63,536 nucleotides of DNA from an uncultured Bacilli bacterium. GTDB lineage: Bacteria > Bacillota_I > Bacilli_A > RF39 > UBA660. The stretch covers positions 1 through 63,536 of the forward strand of contig CAJTXV010000007.1 in the NCBI GenBank assembly GCA_910584255.1, written 5' to 3'. The position numbers were made by a program, and so were the translations under genes. This document shows, piece after piece, positions 17,989 to 25,242 of the stretch. The notes beneath the pieces are model-generated. The model worked only from the letters and a program-made list of their open reading frames with translations, was not told the DNA's origin and searched no databases. Position 1 is the stretch's first letter. Each line of letters opens with the position of its first letter.

Positions 17989-18348
17989 ATGGAAAGAACT
18001 GATTTTGGAAAGTATGTTGCAATATTACAAGCACAGCATAATCAAAGACAGGTTGATATGGCAAGAGTTTTATCTGTTTCCCCTGCTTTTTTATCGAGAG
18101 TGGAAACGGGGGTAGCGAAACCTCCTAAAGCTTGGGTAGATAGTCTATCTGAAAACTATGAGTTATCTTCTGAAGAAACAGAAAAACTAAGAGAACTTAT
18201 TCAAATAGAACGTAGTAAAACTAGTATCATTAAGAATCTAGCGGTTGATGATCAAAATTTAGTATTATTGTTGGCAAGTAAAATTTCTAGCATGACTCTT
18301 ATTCAAAAAGAGAAAATCAAAAAATTGATTTCTGAACCAGATAACTAG
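17989..18348 (+). CDS. XRE-family transcriptional regulator
   Basis: 119 residues. A Cro/C1-type helix-turn-helix occupies residues 5-65 (RQVDMARVLSVSPAFLSRVE), followed by a helical region of about 50 residues ending KEKIKKLI. It starts 34 bases after ffh without a clear promoter, so it may be read from the ffh promoter. The regulated genes are unknown; the CotD-like gene downstream is a candidate by position only. Confidence 0.8.
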   Translation: MERTDFGKYVAILQAQHNQRQVDMARVLSVSPAFLSRVETGVAKPPKAWVDSLSENYELSSEETEKLRELIQIERSKTSIIKNLAVDDQNLVLLLASKISSMTLIQKEKIKKLISEPDN

Positions 18349-18362
18349 GCAAATCAATTAGG

Positions 18363-18388
18363 ACATATTTTAATTTCTTCATACTATA
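18363..18388 (+). promoter_or_regulatory. possible sigma-K-type promoter of the coat gene
   Basis: CATACTATA (18380-18388) fits the sigma-K -10 pattern CATANNNTA, and an AC (18363-18364) lies 15 bases before it, one base short of the usual spacing. Sigma-K drives cotD in Bacillus. Confidence 0.4.
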
Positions 18389-18411
18389 AACTAGATAGGA
18401 GGAAAAAAATT

Positions 18412-18759
18412 ATGTTTAGAAATGCTTGTTACGATAGGCAAAATGAAATGAATAATGAATTCAATGCTGATAATATGAATGTTGATATTGATGTTCAAAT
18501 GGGAGATAACAACGTTATGAACTCTGGAATGGGTCCAGCTGCCATGCCTGCTGCTACTACACAAGGACCTATTATGGAGCCTATGAGAGAACGTCAAGTA
18601 CATCGTACTATTATGCATGAAGTTCAACATGTTTGCCCAATTCGTACTAGAGTAATCAACCACCATGTATTCCGTCATACATATCGTCCATCATATTCTT
18701 GTTGTGAAGAGAATGTATGTAGTCAAATTCAATGTGGTTCTTGTTGCAATTTTAGATAA
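18412..18759 (+). CDS. CotD-like spore coat protein
   Basis: 115 residues. The first half is Asn/Met-rich and low in complexity. The second half is the CotD-like core with the pattern VHRTIMHEVQHVCPIRTRVI, then NHHVFRHTY, and a Cys-rich tail (SCCEENVCSQIQCGSCC). Such His/Cys-rich proteins belong to the inner spore coat in Bacillus and Clostridia relatives. AGGAGG stands ten bases before the ATG. It is a single-gene unit with a terminator directly behind it. The call rests on the core pattern; whether the organism makes spores is not shown here, although spoVS is also present. Confidence 0.7.
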   Translation: MFRNACYDRQNEMNNEFNADNMNVDIDVQMGDNNVMNSGMGPAAMPAATTQGPIMEPMRERQVHRTIMHEVQHVCPIRTRVINHHVFRHTYRPSYSCCEENVCSQIQCGSCCNFR

Positions 18760-18778
18760 AAGTCGAAAGACTTTTTTC
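18758..18778 (+). terminator. terminator after the coat gene
   Basis: AAAAGTC-GAAA-GACTTTT with a GNRA-type loop, then Ts. It overlaps the stop codon. Confidence 0.85.
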
Positions 18779-18847
18779 TTTTTAGGGAAATCTTTTGTTC
18801 TGTTGTCTAATATATTTGTAAATTTTTGTATAATTTCTGTAAATTCC

Positions 18848-18876
18848 TTGTAATATTTACAAATTACTCTTATGAT
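18848..18876 (+). promoter_or_regulatory. rpoZ promoter
   Basis: TTGTAA (18848-18853), 17 bases, TATGAT (18871-18876), 21 bases before the GTG. Confidence 0.65.
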
Positions 18877-18897
18877 TAAGATAGGGAAGGTGATACA

Positions 18898-19098
18898 GTG
18901 ATTTACCCATCGATTGATAAAATATTAAATGTAATTGACTCCAAATATGAATTAGTTCATATTATTAGTAAACGTAGTAAACAGATGGCATCTACTAAAC
19001 ATTACCAGATGCCTGAATATAAGTATATTTCTAAGAAAAACTTGGGGCGTGCATTAGAAGAAATTTCTGAAAATTTAATTACTGTAAAAAAGGACTAA
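18898..19098 (+). CDS. rpoZ: RNA polymerase omega subunit
   Basis: 66 residues starting with GTG behind AAGGTGAT. YPSIDKILNVIDSKYELVHI followed by SKRSKQM and the C-terminal NLGRALEEISENLI are the conserved omega elements that fold against beta-prime. The length is normal for Firmicutes. It is monocistronic here (own promoter and terminator), not in the usual gmk-rpoZ operon. Confidence 0.9.
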   Translation: MIYPSIDKILNVIDSKYELVHIISKRSKQMASTKHYQMPEYKYISKKNLGRALEEISENLITVKKD

Positions 19099-19113
19099 AA
19101 AAGTTCTTTTTTT
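19087..19113 (+). terminator. terminator after rpoZ
   Basis: AAAAAGGAC (19087-19095) pairs with GTTCTTTTT (19103-19111) with one G-U, then Ts. Confidence 0.8.
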
Positions 19114-19122
19114 GATTTTCTT

Positions 19123-19152
19123 TTGACGAACAAATGTACTCTGTTGTACAAT
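19123..19152 (+). promoter_or_regulatory. recX promoter
   Basis: TTGACG (19123-19128), 18 bases, TACAAT (19147-19152). The SOS box at 19127-19140 overlaps the -35 box. Confidence 0.7.
19127..19140 (+). promoter_or_regulatory. LexA-type SOS box at the recX promoter
   Basis: CGAACAAATGTACT matches the Gram-positive box CGAACNNNNGTTCG except for one base in the second half and the last base. It covers the -35 edge and spacer, a position that allows repression. Confidence 0.65.
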
Positions 19153-19178
19153 ATAAGTAATAAGGGAGGTTTTAGTGT

Positions 19179-19937
19179 ATGAATATTATTAAATATCAGA
19201 AAAAAAAGCAGGGTAGGTATGTGATTGAGCTAGAAGGTGGAGTAGAAATTGAAACCTATGAAGATCTTATTTTAAAGTATGATTTATTAATAAAAAAAGA
19301 TTTATCGTTAGAGATATTACAAAAAATAGAAGAAGAAAATGTAGTTTATGATGTTTATTTTGTCGCTTTGAAGTATTTAAAGACGAAAATGCGTAGTATT
19401 TATGAAATTAGAAATTATCTTTTAAAACAGGAATATAGTAGTGAACTTATTTCTTCTACGATTGATTTATTAAGGGATCAAGGGTATTTGGATGATTTTG
19501 TTTATGCTAAGGCTTTTCTTCATGACCGAATTGCTCTTAGTTTAGATGGACCACTCAAGATACAAGAAGAATTTGAAAAATTGGAAATAACATCGGAACA
19601 AAAGAAAACTATTTTACCCCAGTATACAGAAGAATTAGAACGGGAAAGAATTGAAAAAATTATTATAAAACAGGTTCATACCAATCATTCTAAAAGTAAT
19701 TATTCTTTAAAACAAAAAATATTTCATAATTTAGTTACCTTAGGGTATCATACTTTTTTGATTGAAGAACAACTTTCACTCGTTTTACAAGGTGATGATG
19801 AGGAAGAAGCAATTTATCAAAAAGAATATCAAAAGTTATATCGTAAGTTAAGTAGAAAATATAGTGGAAAAGAACTAGAATATCAAATTCGACAAAAATT
19901 ATTTCAAAAAGGATTTAGAAAACAAGGTGACTTATGA
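19179..19937 (+). CDS. recX: regulatory protein RecX
   Basis: 252 residues, close to the length of Bacillus RecX. It shows the three-helix repeats of the family: ALKYLKTKMRSIYEIRNYLLKQ, ISSTIDLLRDQGYLDDFVYAKAF, and the closing QIRQKLFQKGFR. RecX binds RecA filaments and limits or modulates their activity. GGGAGG precedes the start. Its SOS box mirrors that of recA, 16 kb away, which fits joint induction. The stop overlaps the next start (ATGA). Confidence 0.92.
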   Translation: MNIIKYQKKKQGRYVIELEGGVEIETYEDLILKYDLLIKKDLSLEILQKIEEENVVYDVYFVALKYLKTKMRSIYEIRNYLLKQEYSSELISSTIDLLRDQGYLDDFVYAKAFLHDRIALSLDGPLKIQEEFEKLEITSEQKKTILPQYTEELERERIEKIIIKQVHTNHSKSNYSLKQKIFHNLVTLGYHTFLIEEQLSLVLQGDDEEEAIYQKEYQKLYRKLSRKYSGKELEYQIRQKLFQKGFRKQGDL

Positions 19938-20257
19938 TAGATCAAGAATATATCTTTCAATTATTAAAGAAAAAAAAGATTCAGACAATATCAGAACTTT
20001 CCAAAGTATTAGGGGTCAATTATCATACGCTTAGGTATCAACTAGATAGAAATTCTTTAAGGTTAGAGGTGGCGGTAGAACTCGCAAAGTTTTTAGGTAT
20101 TCCAATTGCATCTTTACTTTTTTCAAGAAAAGAAACTTATCTTCATCTGGTGAGTTGGAAGAAAGGACACATAAAATATGAACTTCCTGATTGCGAAAAC
20201 TCTTCTTATATTATGTTTTGTATTTTAAATTCCGAAAATATAGAAGAAAATACCTAA
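19934..20257 (+). CDS. small helix-turn-helix protein
   Basis: 107 residues. Residues about 12-62 look like a Cro/C1-type or YdaS-like helix-turn-helix (TISELSKVLGVNYHTLRYQL ... ELAKFLGIPIASLLFSR), and the rest is unassigned. It is translationally coupled to recX through an ATGA overlap and so probably under SOS control as well. Targets unknown. Confidence 0.7.
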   Translation: MIDQEYIFQLLKKKKIQTISELSKVLGVNYHTLRYQLDRNSLRLEVAVELAKFLGIPIASLLFSRKETYLHLVSWKKGHIKYELPDCENSSYIMFCILNSENIEENT

Positions 20258-20264
20258 GGATAGT

Positions 20265-20292
20265 TGGATGAAGTAGTAAATTATAGTATAAT
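20265..20292 (+). promoter_or_regulatory. pcrA promoter
   Basis: TTGGAT (20265-20270), 16 bases, TATAAT (20287-20292), 23 bases before the ATG. Confidence 0.6.
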
Positions 20293-20315
20293 GAATTTAG
20301 GAAGTAGGTAGGAAT

Positions 20316-22409
20316 ATGAAGATAGACAGCTTAAATGAAATGCAAAAAGAAGCAGTGATGACGACAGAGGGACCTTTGCTTATTTTAGCGGGTGCTGGAA
20401 GTGGGAAAACAAAAGTATTAACTACTAGGATTGCTTATTTAATTGAAGAAAAAAATATAGACCCATATCATATCTTGGCAATTACTTTTACGAATAAAGC
20501 TGCTAAGGAAATGCAATCTAGATTAATTGACTTAATTGGTACAGTGGCAAAGGGAATTCAAGTATCCACATTCCACTCTTTTGGACTTAAAATTTTAAGA
20601 GAAAACTATGAACTACTTGGATACGATAGAAACTTTGTTATTATGGATAGTGATGATTCCTTAACCGTTATTAAACGTATTTTAAAGTCATTGGATTTAG
20701 ATCCGAAGCAATATAATCCAACAGCTATAAAAAATAGAATTAGTGGATGTAAAAATGAATTGATGAGTTCTGAGGGATATGAAACATATGCAACTACGGA
20801 GTTTGAAAAAGTTGTATTAAAAGTATTTATAGCTTATGAAAAGAAATTAAAGGAGAATAATTCCATCGATTTTGATGATTTATTGATCCTACCGATTCGC
20901 TTGTTTCAAAAAAATCCATATATTTTAGAAAAATATCAATCTAGGTTTCGTTATGTATTAATTGATGAATATCAGGATACAAATGAAGCGCAATATATTT
21001 TAACAAAAATGATGAGTGCAAGGTATCGAAATATTTGTGTTGTAGGAGATGAAAATCAAAGTATTTATTCATTTCGAGGCGCTAATTATAGAAATATTTT
21101 AAATTTTGAAAAAGATTATATAGAAACAAAAACAATTAAACTAGAACAAAATTATCGATCTACCCAGAATATTTTAAATGCAGCGAATCAGGTGATTCAA
21201 AATAATCAGAATCGAAAAGATAAAAATCTTTGGAGTAATCAAGGAGAGGGAGAAAAAATTTCTTATTACCGAGCATATGATGAGAAAGACGAGTCTCATT
21301 TTGTTGCTTCAACCATTAAGAAAATTTTAGATGATGGTGTTAGTGGTGAAGAAATTGCGGTACTTTATCGAACCAATGCACAATCTCGTACTCTAGAAGA
21401 AGATTTATTAAAGTCTAATATTCCATATCGTGTGGTTGGTAGTTTTTACTTCTATTCAAGGAAAGAAATTAAAGATTTAATGGCTTATTTGAGACTGATT
21501 CATAATGAAAAAGATAATGTTTCTTTACTTAGAGTAATTAATAGTCCAAAACGGGGAATTGGATTAAAGACCATACAGAATTTATCAACACTTGCAGATA
21601 TTGAAGGAAAGAGTATCTACGAAGTAATTCAAGCTGGAAAAGAGATGGAATTTAAGAAAATTATTGAAGATTTAAAAAGGGTTTCTTTGAATCTTACATT
21701 AACAGAACTTGTGGATAAAATTTTAGATACTACTGGAATGAGACATGAATTAGAGAGTGAAAAAACATTAGAAGCAGATATACGGTTAGAAAACTTAGAA
21801 GAGTTTAAATCTATTACGAAAGCTTTTGAAGAAAGGGATGGATTAATTTCTTTAGAGGATTTCTTGTTTGAAGTTAGCTTGGTGAGTGATCGAGAAGAGT
21901 ATAAAGATAGTAATAATAAGGTTAGCTTAATGACTGTACATTCCGTTAAGGGACTTGAATTTCGATATGTATTTGTCGTCGGTTTAGAAGAGGGAATCTT
22001 TCCACATATGAATAGTTTGATGGATAATCAGGAACTAGAAGAAGAAAGAAGACTTGCCTATGTTGCAATTACAAGGGCAAAAGAAAAGCTTTATCTGGTG
22101 AATGCAAGAAGGAGAATGCTATTTGGAAAAGATCAAATTAATCCGCCAAGCAGATTCATTTCAGAAATTAATGATGAGTTATTAGAAAAAACTCATGTTG
22201 AAAAAGAGGAAGTTCCAATTCCAATTAAAAAAGAAGAAAACTTTTATCAAGAGGATGTCGAGTGGAATGTTGGGGATTATGTTTACCATGATACTTTTGG
22301 AGCAGGTAGAATTTTGGAAGTTACAAATACATTAATTAGTATTGCATTTAAGAGTCCATATGGGATTAAAAAAATGATGAAAAATCATAAGAGTTTAAAG
22401 AAGGTGTAG
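20316..22409 (+). CDS. pcrA: UvrD/PcrA-type DNA helicase
   Basis: A 697-residue superfamily 1A helicase (3'-5') for repair and removal of RecA or stalled polymerase. Motif I AGAGSGKT (residues 25-32), motif Ia ITFTNKAAKEM, motif II LIDEYQDTN, motif III VVGDENQSIYSFRGA, motif IV LEQNYRST, motif V VSLMTVHSVKGLEF and motif VI EERRLAYVAITRAKEKLYL are all present. The C-terminal WNVGDYVYHDTFGAGRI is the Tudor-like domain of PcrA. It is followed by a hypothetical gene after five bases and shares the strand with ligA, its common neighbour in Bacillus. Confidence 0.96.
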   Translation: MKIDSLNEMQKEAVMTTEGPLLILAGAGSGKTKVLTTRIAYLIEEKNIDPYHILAITFTNKAAKEMQSRLIDLIGTVAKGIQVSTFHSFGLKILRENYELLGYDRNFVIMDSDDSLTVIKRILKSLDLDPKQYNPTAIKNRISGCKNELMSSEGYETYATTEFEKVVLKVFIAYEKKLKENNSIDFDDLLILPIRLFQKNPYILEKYQSRFRYVLIDEYQDTNEAQYILTKMMSARYRNICVVGDENQSIYSFRGANYRNILNFEKDYIETKTIKLEQNYRSTQNILNAANQVIQNNQNRKDKNLWSNQGEGEKISYYRAYDEKDESHFVASTIKKILDDGVSGEEIAVLYRTNAQSRTLEEDLLKSNIPYRVVGSFYFYSRKEIKDLMAYLRLIHNEKDNVSLLRVINSPKRGIGLKTIQNLSTLADIEGKSIYEVIQAGKEMEFKKIIEDLKRVSLNLTLTELVDKILDTTGMRHELESEKTLEADIRLENLEEFKSITKAFEERDGLISLEDFLFEVSLVSDREEYKDSNNKVSLMTVHSVKGLEFRYVFVVGLEEGIFPHMNSLMDNQELEEERRLAYVAITRAKEKLYLVNARRRMLFGKDQINPPSRFISEINDELLEKTHVEKEEVPIPIKKEENFYQEDVEWNVGDYVYHDTFGAGRILEVTNTLISIAFKSPYGIKKMMKNHKSLKKV

Positions 22410-22414
22410 TTATT

Positions 22415-22828
22415 ATGAGTCAGATGATAGAAAAAGAAAAGAGGATAAGAGAAGGGGATATTTTTACATTAACACAGTGTAATGATGAATTTTCTTATGG
22501 AGTGGTGTTATATACTGGATTTTTAAGAGATCAAGATTATATTTGTGGGTTTCTTTTAGAAAATCAGTCATTAGAGGATTTTACTTTTATGTTTCCTGGT
22601 ATTAAATTTTATATAGCATTTCATGGATGCTATCTACAGGTGAGATATGATTTAGAAAAAGATAAATTGGTGAGTGCGATTATGACTTCTAATTTCCATG
22701 CGAATGATTCTGTTTTTGCTGATTTAACGGAGGAAGCCGATAGTTTTATGGATAGTATGGTTGCGCTAGAAGCAAAAATTACTCAAACGATGCAAGAGAG
22801 TAAAGTACATCAAAAAGTAAAAATGTAA
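22415..22828 (+). CDS. hypothetical protein
   Basis: 137 residues, start five bases after pcrA. The first half looks beta-rich (EGDIFTLTQ, FSYGVVLYTGF, DYICGFLLE), the second ends in a Lys/Gln-rich tail. No signal peptide, no membrane segment, no motif I recognise. Probably co-transcribed with pcrA. Confidence 0.6.
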   Translation: MSQMIEKEKRIREGDIFTLTQCNDEFSYGVVLYTGFLRDQDYICGFLLENQSLEDFTFMFPGIKFYIAFHGCYLQVRYDLEKDKLVSAIMTSNFHANDSVFADLTEEADSFMDSMVALEAKITQTMQESKVHQKVKM

Positions 22829-22902
22829 CATATAGATTAAAGTCGAAGGATAAATATAGTATATGAAATTATTATATATTTCATGGAAAGAAAGGAGAAT
22901 TT

Positions 22903-23826
22903 ATGGAAAAAGAAAACTTAACATTACTAATTATGGCAGCAGGTATGGGGAGTCGCTTTGGGGGATTAAAGCAAATTGAACCGTTTGGTCCTAAAGATGA
23001 ATTTTTAATTGATTATTCTATTTATGATGCAATTCAAGCTGGATTTTCTAAAATTGTATTTATTATTAAGGAAGAAAATTATCAGATTTTTAAAGATACA
23101 GTAGGATCAAGAGTAGAATCTCATATTCCAGTTGAATACGTATTTCAAAAATTGGAGATGATTCCTAATGGTTTTGAGGTACCAAAAAAACGTGTAAAAC
23201 CATGGGGAACTGCACATGCTATTTATTGTGCCAAAGATAAGATTCATGAAAAGTTTGCAATTATTAATGCGGATGATTTTTATGGAAGAGATGCTTTTAT
23301 GAAAATTAGTCAGTTTTTAAGAGAATCAAAGAAAGTGGATGGGAAGAATTCCTATGGAATCGTAGGTTATTTCGTTCGTAATACCTTAACAGAACATGGT
23401 TCTGTGAAACGTGGTGTTTGTAAATTAAAGGGAGAATATTTAGATACCATTATTGAAAGTAATGTCATTCGAGAAAATGGAAAAATGATTGCTTCTCCCC
23501 TAGATGGCGCGAGTAGTTTTGAGGTTACTGACTCTGATTCTGTTTCTATGAATATGTTTGGTTTTGATCCTTCGATTTTTTCTTATATAGAAGAAAAGAT
23601 GACTACTTTTTTTGAGAAAAACAAAAACAATTTAGAAGATTGTGAGTTTTTAATTCCAGATGTTTTAACGGATTTAATTCATGAAGATAGAGTCACACTG
23701 GAGGTTTTAAGAACAGATGCAAGATGGATGGGTGTTACGTATAAAGACGATAAGGATTCTGTTGTTTTAAGTCTTTATCATTTGATAGAAGAAGGAGTTT
23801 ATAAGGAAGATTTATGGGAAAACTAA
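22903..23826 (+). CDS. NTP-transferase family nucleotidyltransferase
   Basis: 307 residues. The N-terminal MAAGMGSRFGGLKQIEPFGP is the GxGxRxxxxxxxxPK-type nucleotide-binding loop, and INADDFYG near residue 125 supplies the metal-binding Asp. These mark the sugar-phosphate nucleotidyltransferase fold. The sequence differs from RfbA and GalU in length and spacing, so the sugar substrate is not assigned. AAAGGAG precedes the ATG. A lipoprotein gene overlaps its end by 13 bases. Confidence 0.75.
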   Translation: MEKENLTLLIMAAGMGSRFGGLKQIEPFGPKDEFLIDYSIYDAIQAGFSKIVFIIKEENYQIFKDTVGSRVESHIPVEYVFQKLEMIPNGFEVPKKRVKPWGTAHAIYCAKDKIHEKFAIINADDFYGRDAFMKISQFLRESKKVDGKNSYGIVGYFVRNTLTEHGSVKRGVCKLKGEYLDTIIESNVIRENGKMIASPLDGASSFEVTDSDSVSMNMFGFDPSIFSYIEEKMTTFFEKNKNNLEDCEFLIPDVLTDLIHEDRVTLEVLRTDARWMGVTYKDDKDSVVLSLYHLIEEGVYKEDLWEN

Positions 23827-24230
23827 AGAGTGTAATCCTTCTTTTTACTCTTTTTGTTCTTACAGGATGTAGTTTATTTGCTCACACATGGATTTATAAA
23901 GAACTTCCAAATGATTATGCAATTCAAAAAAAGAGTGATACAAAAATGATAATTGGAAAATATATAGATGGAACAATAGAAATAGAAAAAGATGGAAAAA
24001 GGATAGGATTTAAAGAATATGTATCTGAATTTCAAAAGGGAGAGCGATATGTGGGATTTAAATGTGTGAAATCTGCTGATGAGGGAATTAACATGCTATT
24101 TTATATTATTGATACAGAAGAGGATGATCTTTATGGACCATATTCTATAGAGTCTACTTATCAAGCTGTTAAAGAAAAAATTGTTTCTGAAGATCTTGGA
24201 GAATGGATTAAGACTTCAACGATTGAGTAA
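23814..24230 (+). CDS. small lipoprotein
   Basis: 138 residues with a lipoprotein signal: basic start, hydrophobic helix, lipobox LTGC with Cys19. The mature part is beta-rich and charged, and I recognise no domain. Translationally coupled to the nucleotidyltransferase (13-base overlap). Confidence 0.7.
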   Translation: MGKLKSVILLFTLFVLTGCSLFAHTWIYKELPNDYAIQKKSDTKMIIGKYIDGTIEIEKDGKRIGFKEYVSEFQKGERYVGFKCVKSADEGINMLFYIIDTEEDDLYGPYSIESTYQAVKEKIVSEDLGEWIKTSTIE

Positions 24231-24271
24231 CTTTACCTCATCAATTAAAATTAATATGGGTGGTGATTGCG

Positions 24272-25218
24272 ATGGAAAATGAAATTCGAAATCATGAGTA
24301 TATCGAGTTAGAAAGAATTTTTCAAAAAGATGAGTGTACTATGATTGGTTTTGAAGATTTACCCAATCGTATTAATTTATTTTCTATTTCCAACATTCAA
24401 GAATTTTTTTTCATATCGAGGTGATATTTTGCTTTTTAAATCAGAAGTGATTGAGAATGCTTCTTATTTAGAGTTAGTGGTGGAAGAACTTGCTCATGAT
24501 TTTGGAATTCCTTGTGCACACTATGATCTTGTTACTTTTAATAACCAAAAGGTAATCATTACAAAGTATTTTAAAAAGAAGGATGGTACTTATTTTTTTG
24601 ACGAAGGTTTATTAACAGAATATGTAGAAGAGGTATTAAAGATAACGGGTGAGAATACTGAGGTATGGGAAAATGCCTTATTAAATCATAATAGTTTAGA
24701 TGGAATTTGGAGATTCCTTGATTATCACTATCGTAATTTAGAGAATCGTGATGAAGTCGTTAGTCATTTGATGAATCGTTTAGTTGATATTTTTAACTTA
24801 TCAAAAAGATTGACATTCTTATAATTGGGAAATTGAAGAAACAGATGGGAAGATTGATTTTTAATTACTCTATGATAGTGAATTTGTATTTGATGAAATT
24901 CAGTTACTTCCTTCTTTGGTTTGCGAAGGCTTAGAAGGAGAAGATTTTTCTTTTCTGGAATCCACTTATTTTATTTCAGATGCACTTTTAGATTTTTTAG
25001 AAGTATCAGGTAGTAAGTATCTAGAAAAAGTTGAAGATAGACTTTCTTTGATTCAAAAAGATAATGTTACATGTGTTATTTCTAGAGTGGAAAAAAGAAT
25101 TGGTTGTAGGATTCCAAAAAAAGTGAGGCTTTATATTCATGATTGTTTTTCTGATATTGTGATAGAAACGAAAGAAGTTATACAAAAATATAAAGAGAAC
25201 TTAAGAATCAATCGTTAA
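24272..25218 (+). pseudogene. decayed HipA-like kinase gene
   Basis: A former frame of about 315 codons starts at ATG 24272 behind GGTGGTGAT and has three lesions. A T8 tract (24404-24411) shifts the frame; one T less would join SYRGDILLFKSE to the first part. A second shift lies near 24795-24813, and an in-frame TAA stands at 24862. The rebuilt protein has HipA-like features: a Lys in a strand (LLFKSE), a segment like SYLELVVEELAHDFGIPCAHYDL, a catalytic-loop-like H-S-Y-N-W, and LLYDSEF like the metal-binding Y-D-x-E. HipA-like kinases phosphorylate proteins such as aminoacyl-tRNA synthetases. The assignment is by pattern only. The gene lies between the lipoprotein and ligA. Confidence 0.6.
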
Positions 25219-25242
25219 AACTAAAAGAAATGGGTGAGAAAA

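Noticed and set aside
22829..22902. Inverted repeat ATGAAAT/ATTTCAT before the nucleotidyltransferase gene as a terminator
   Set aside because: No T run follows; the repeat is AT-rich and can arise by chance.
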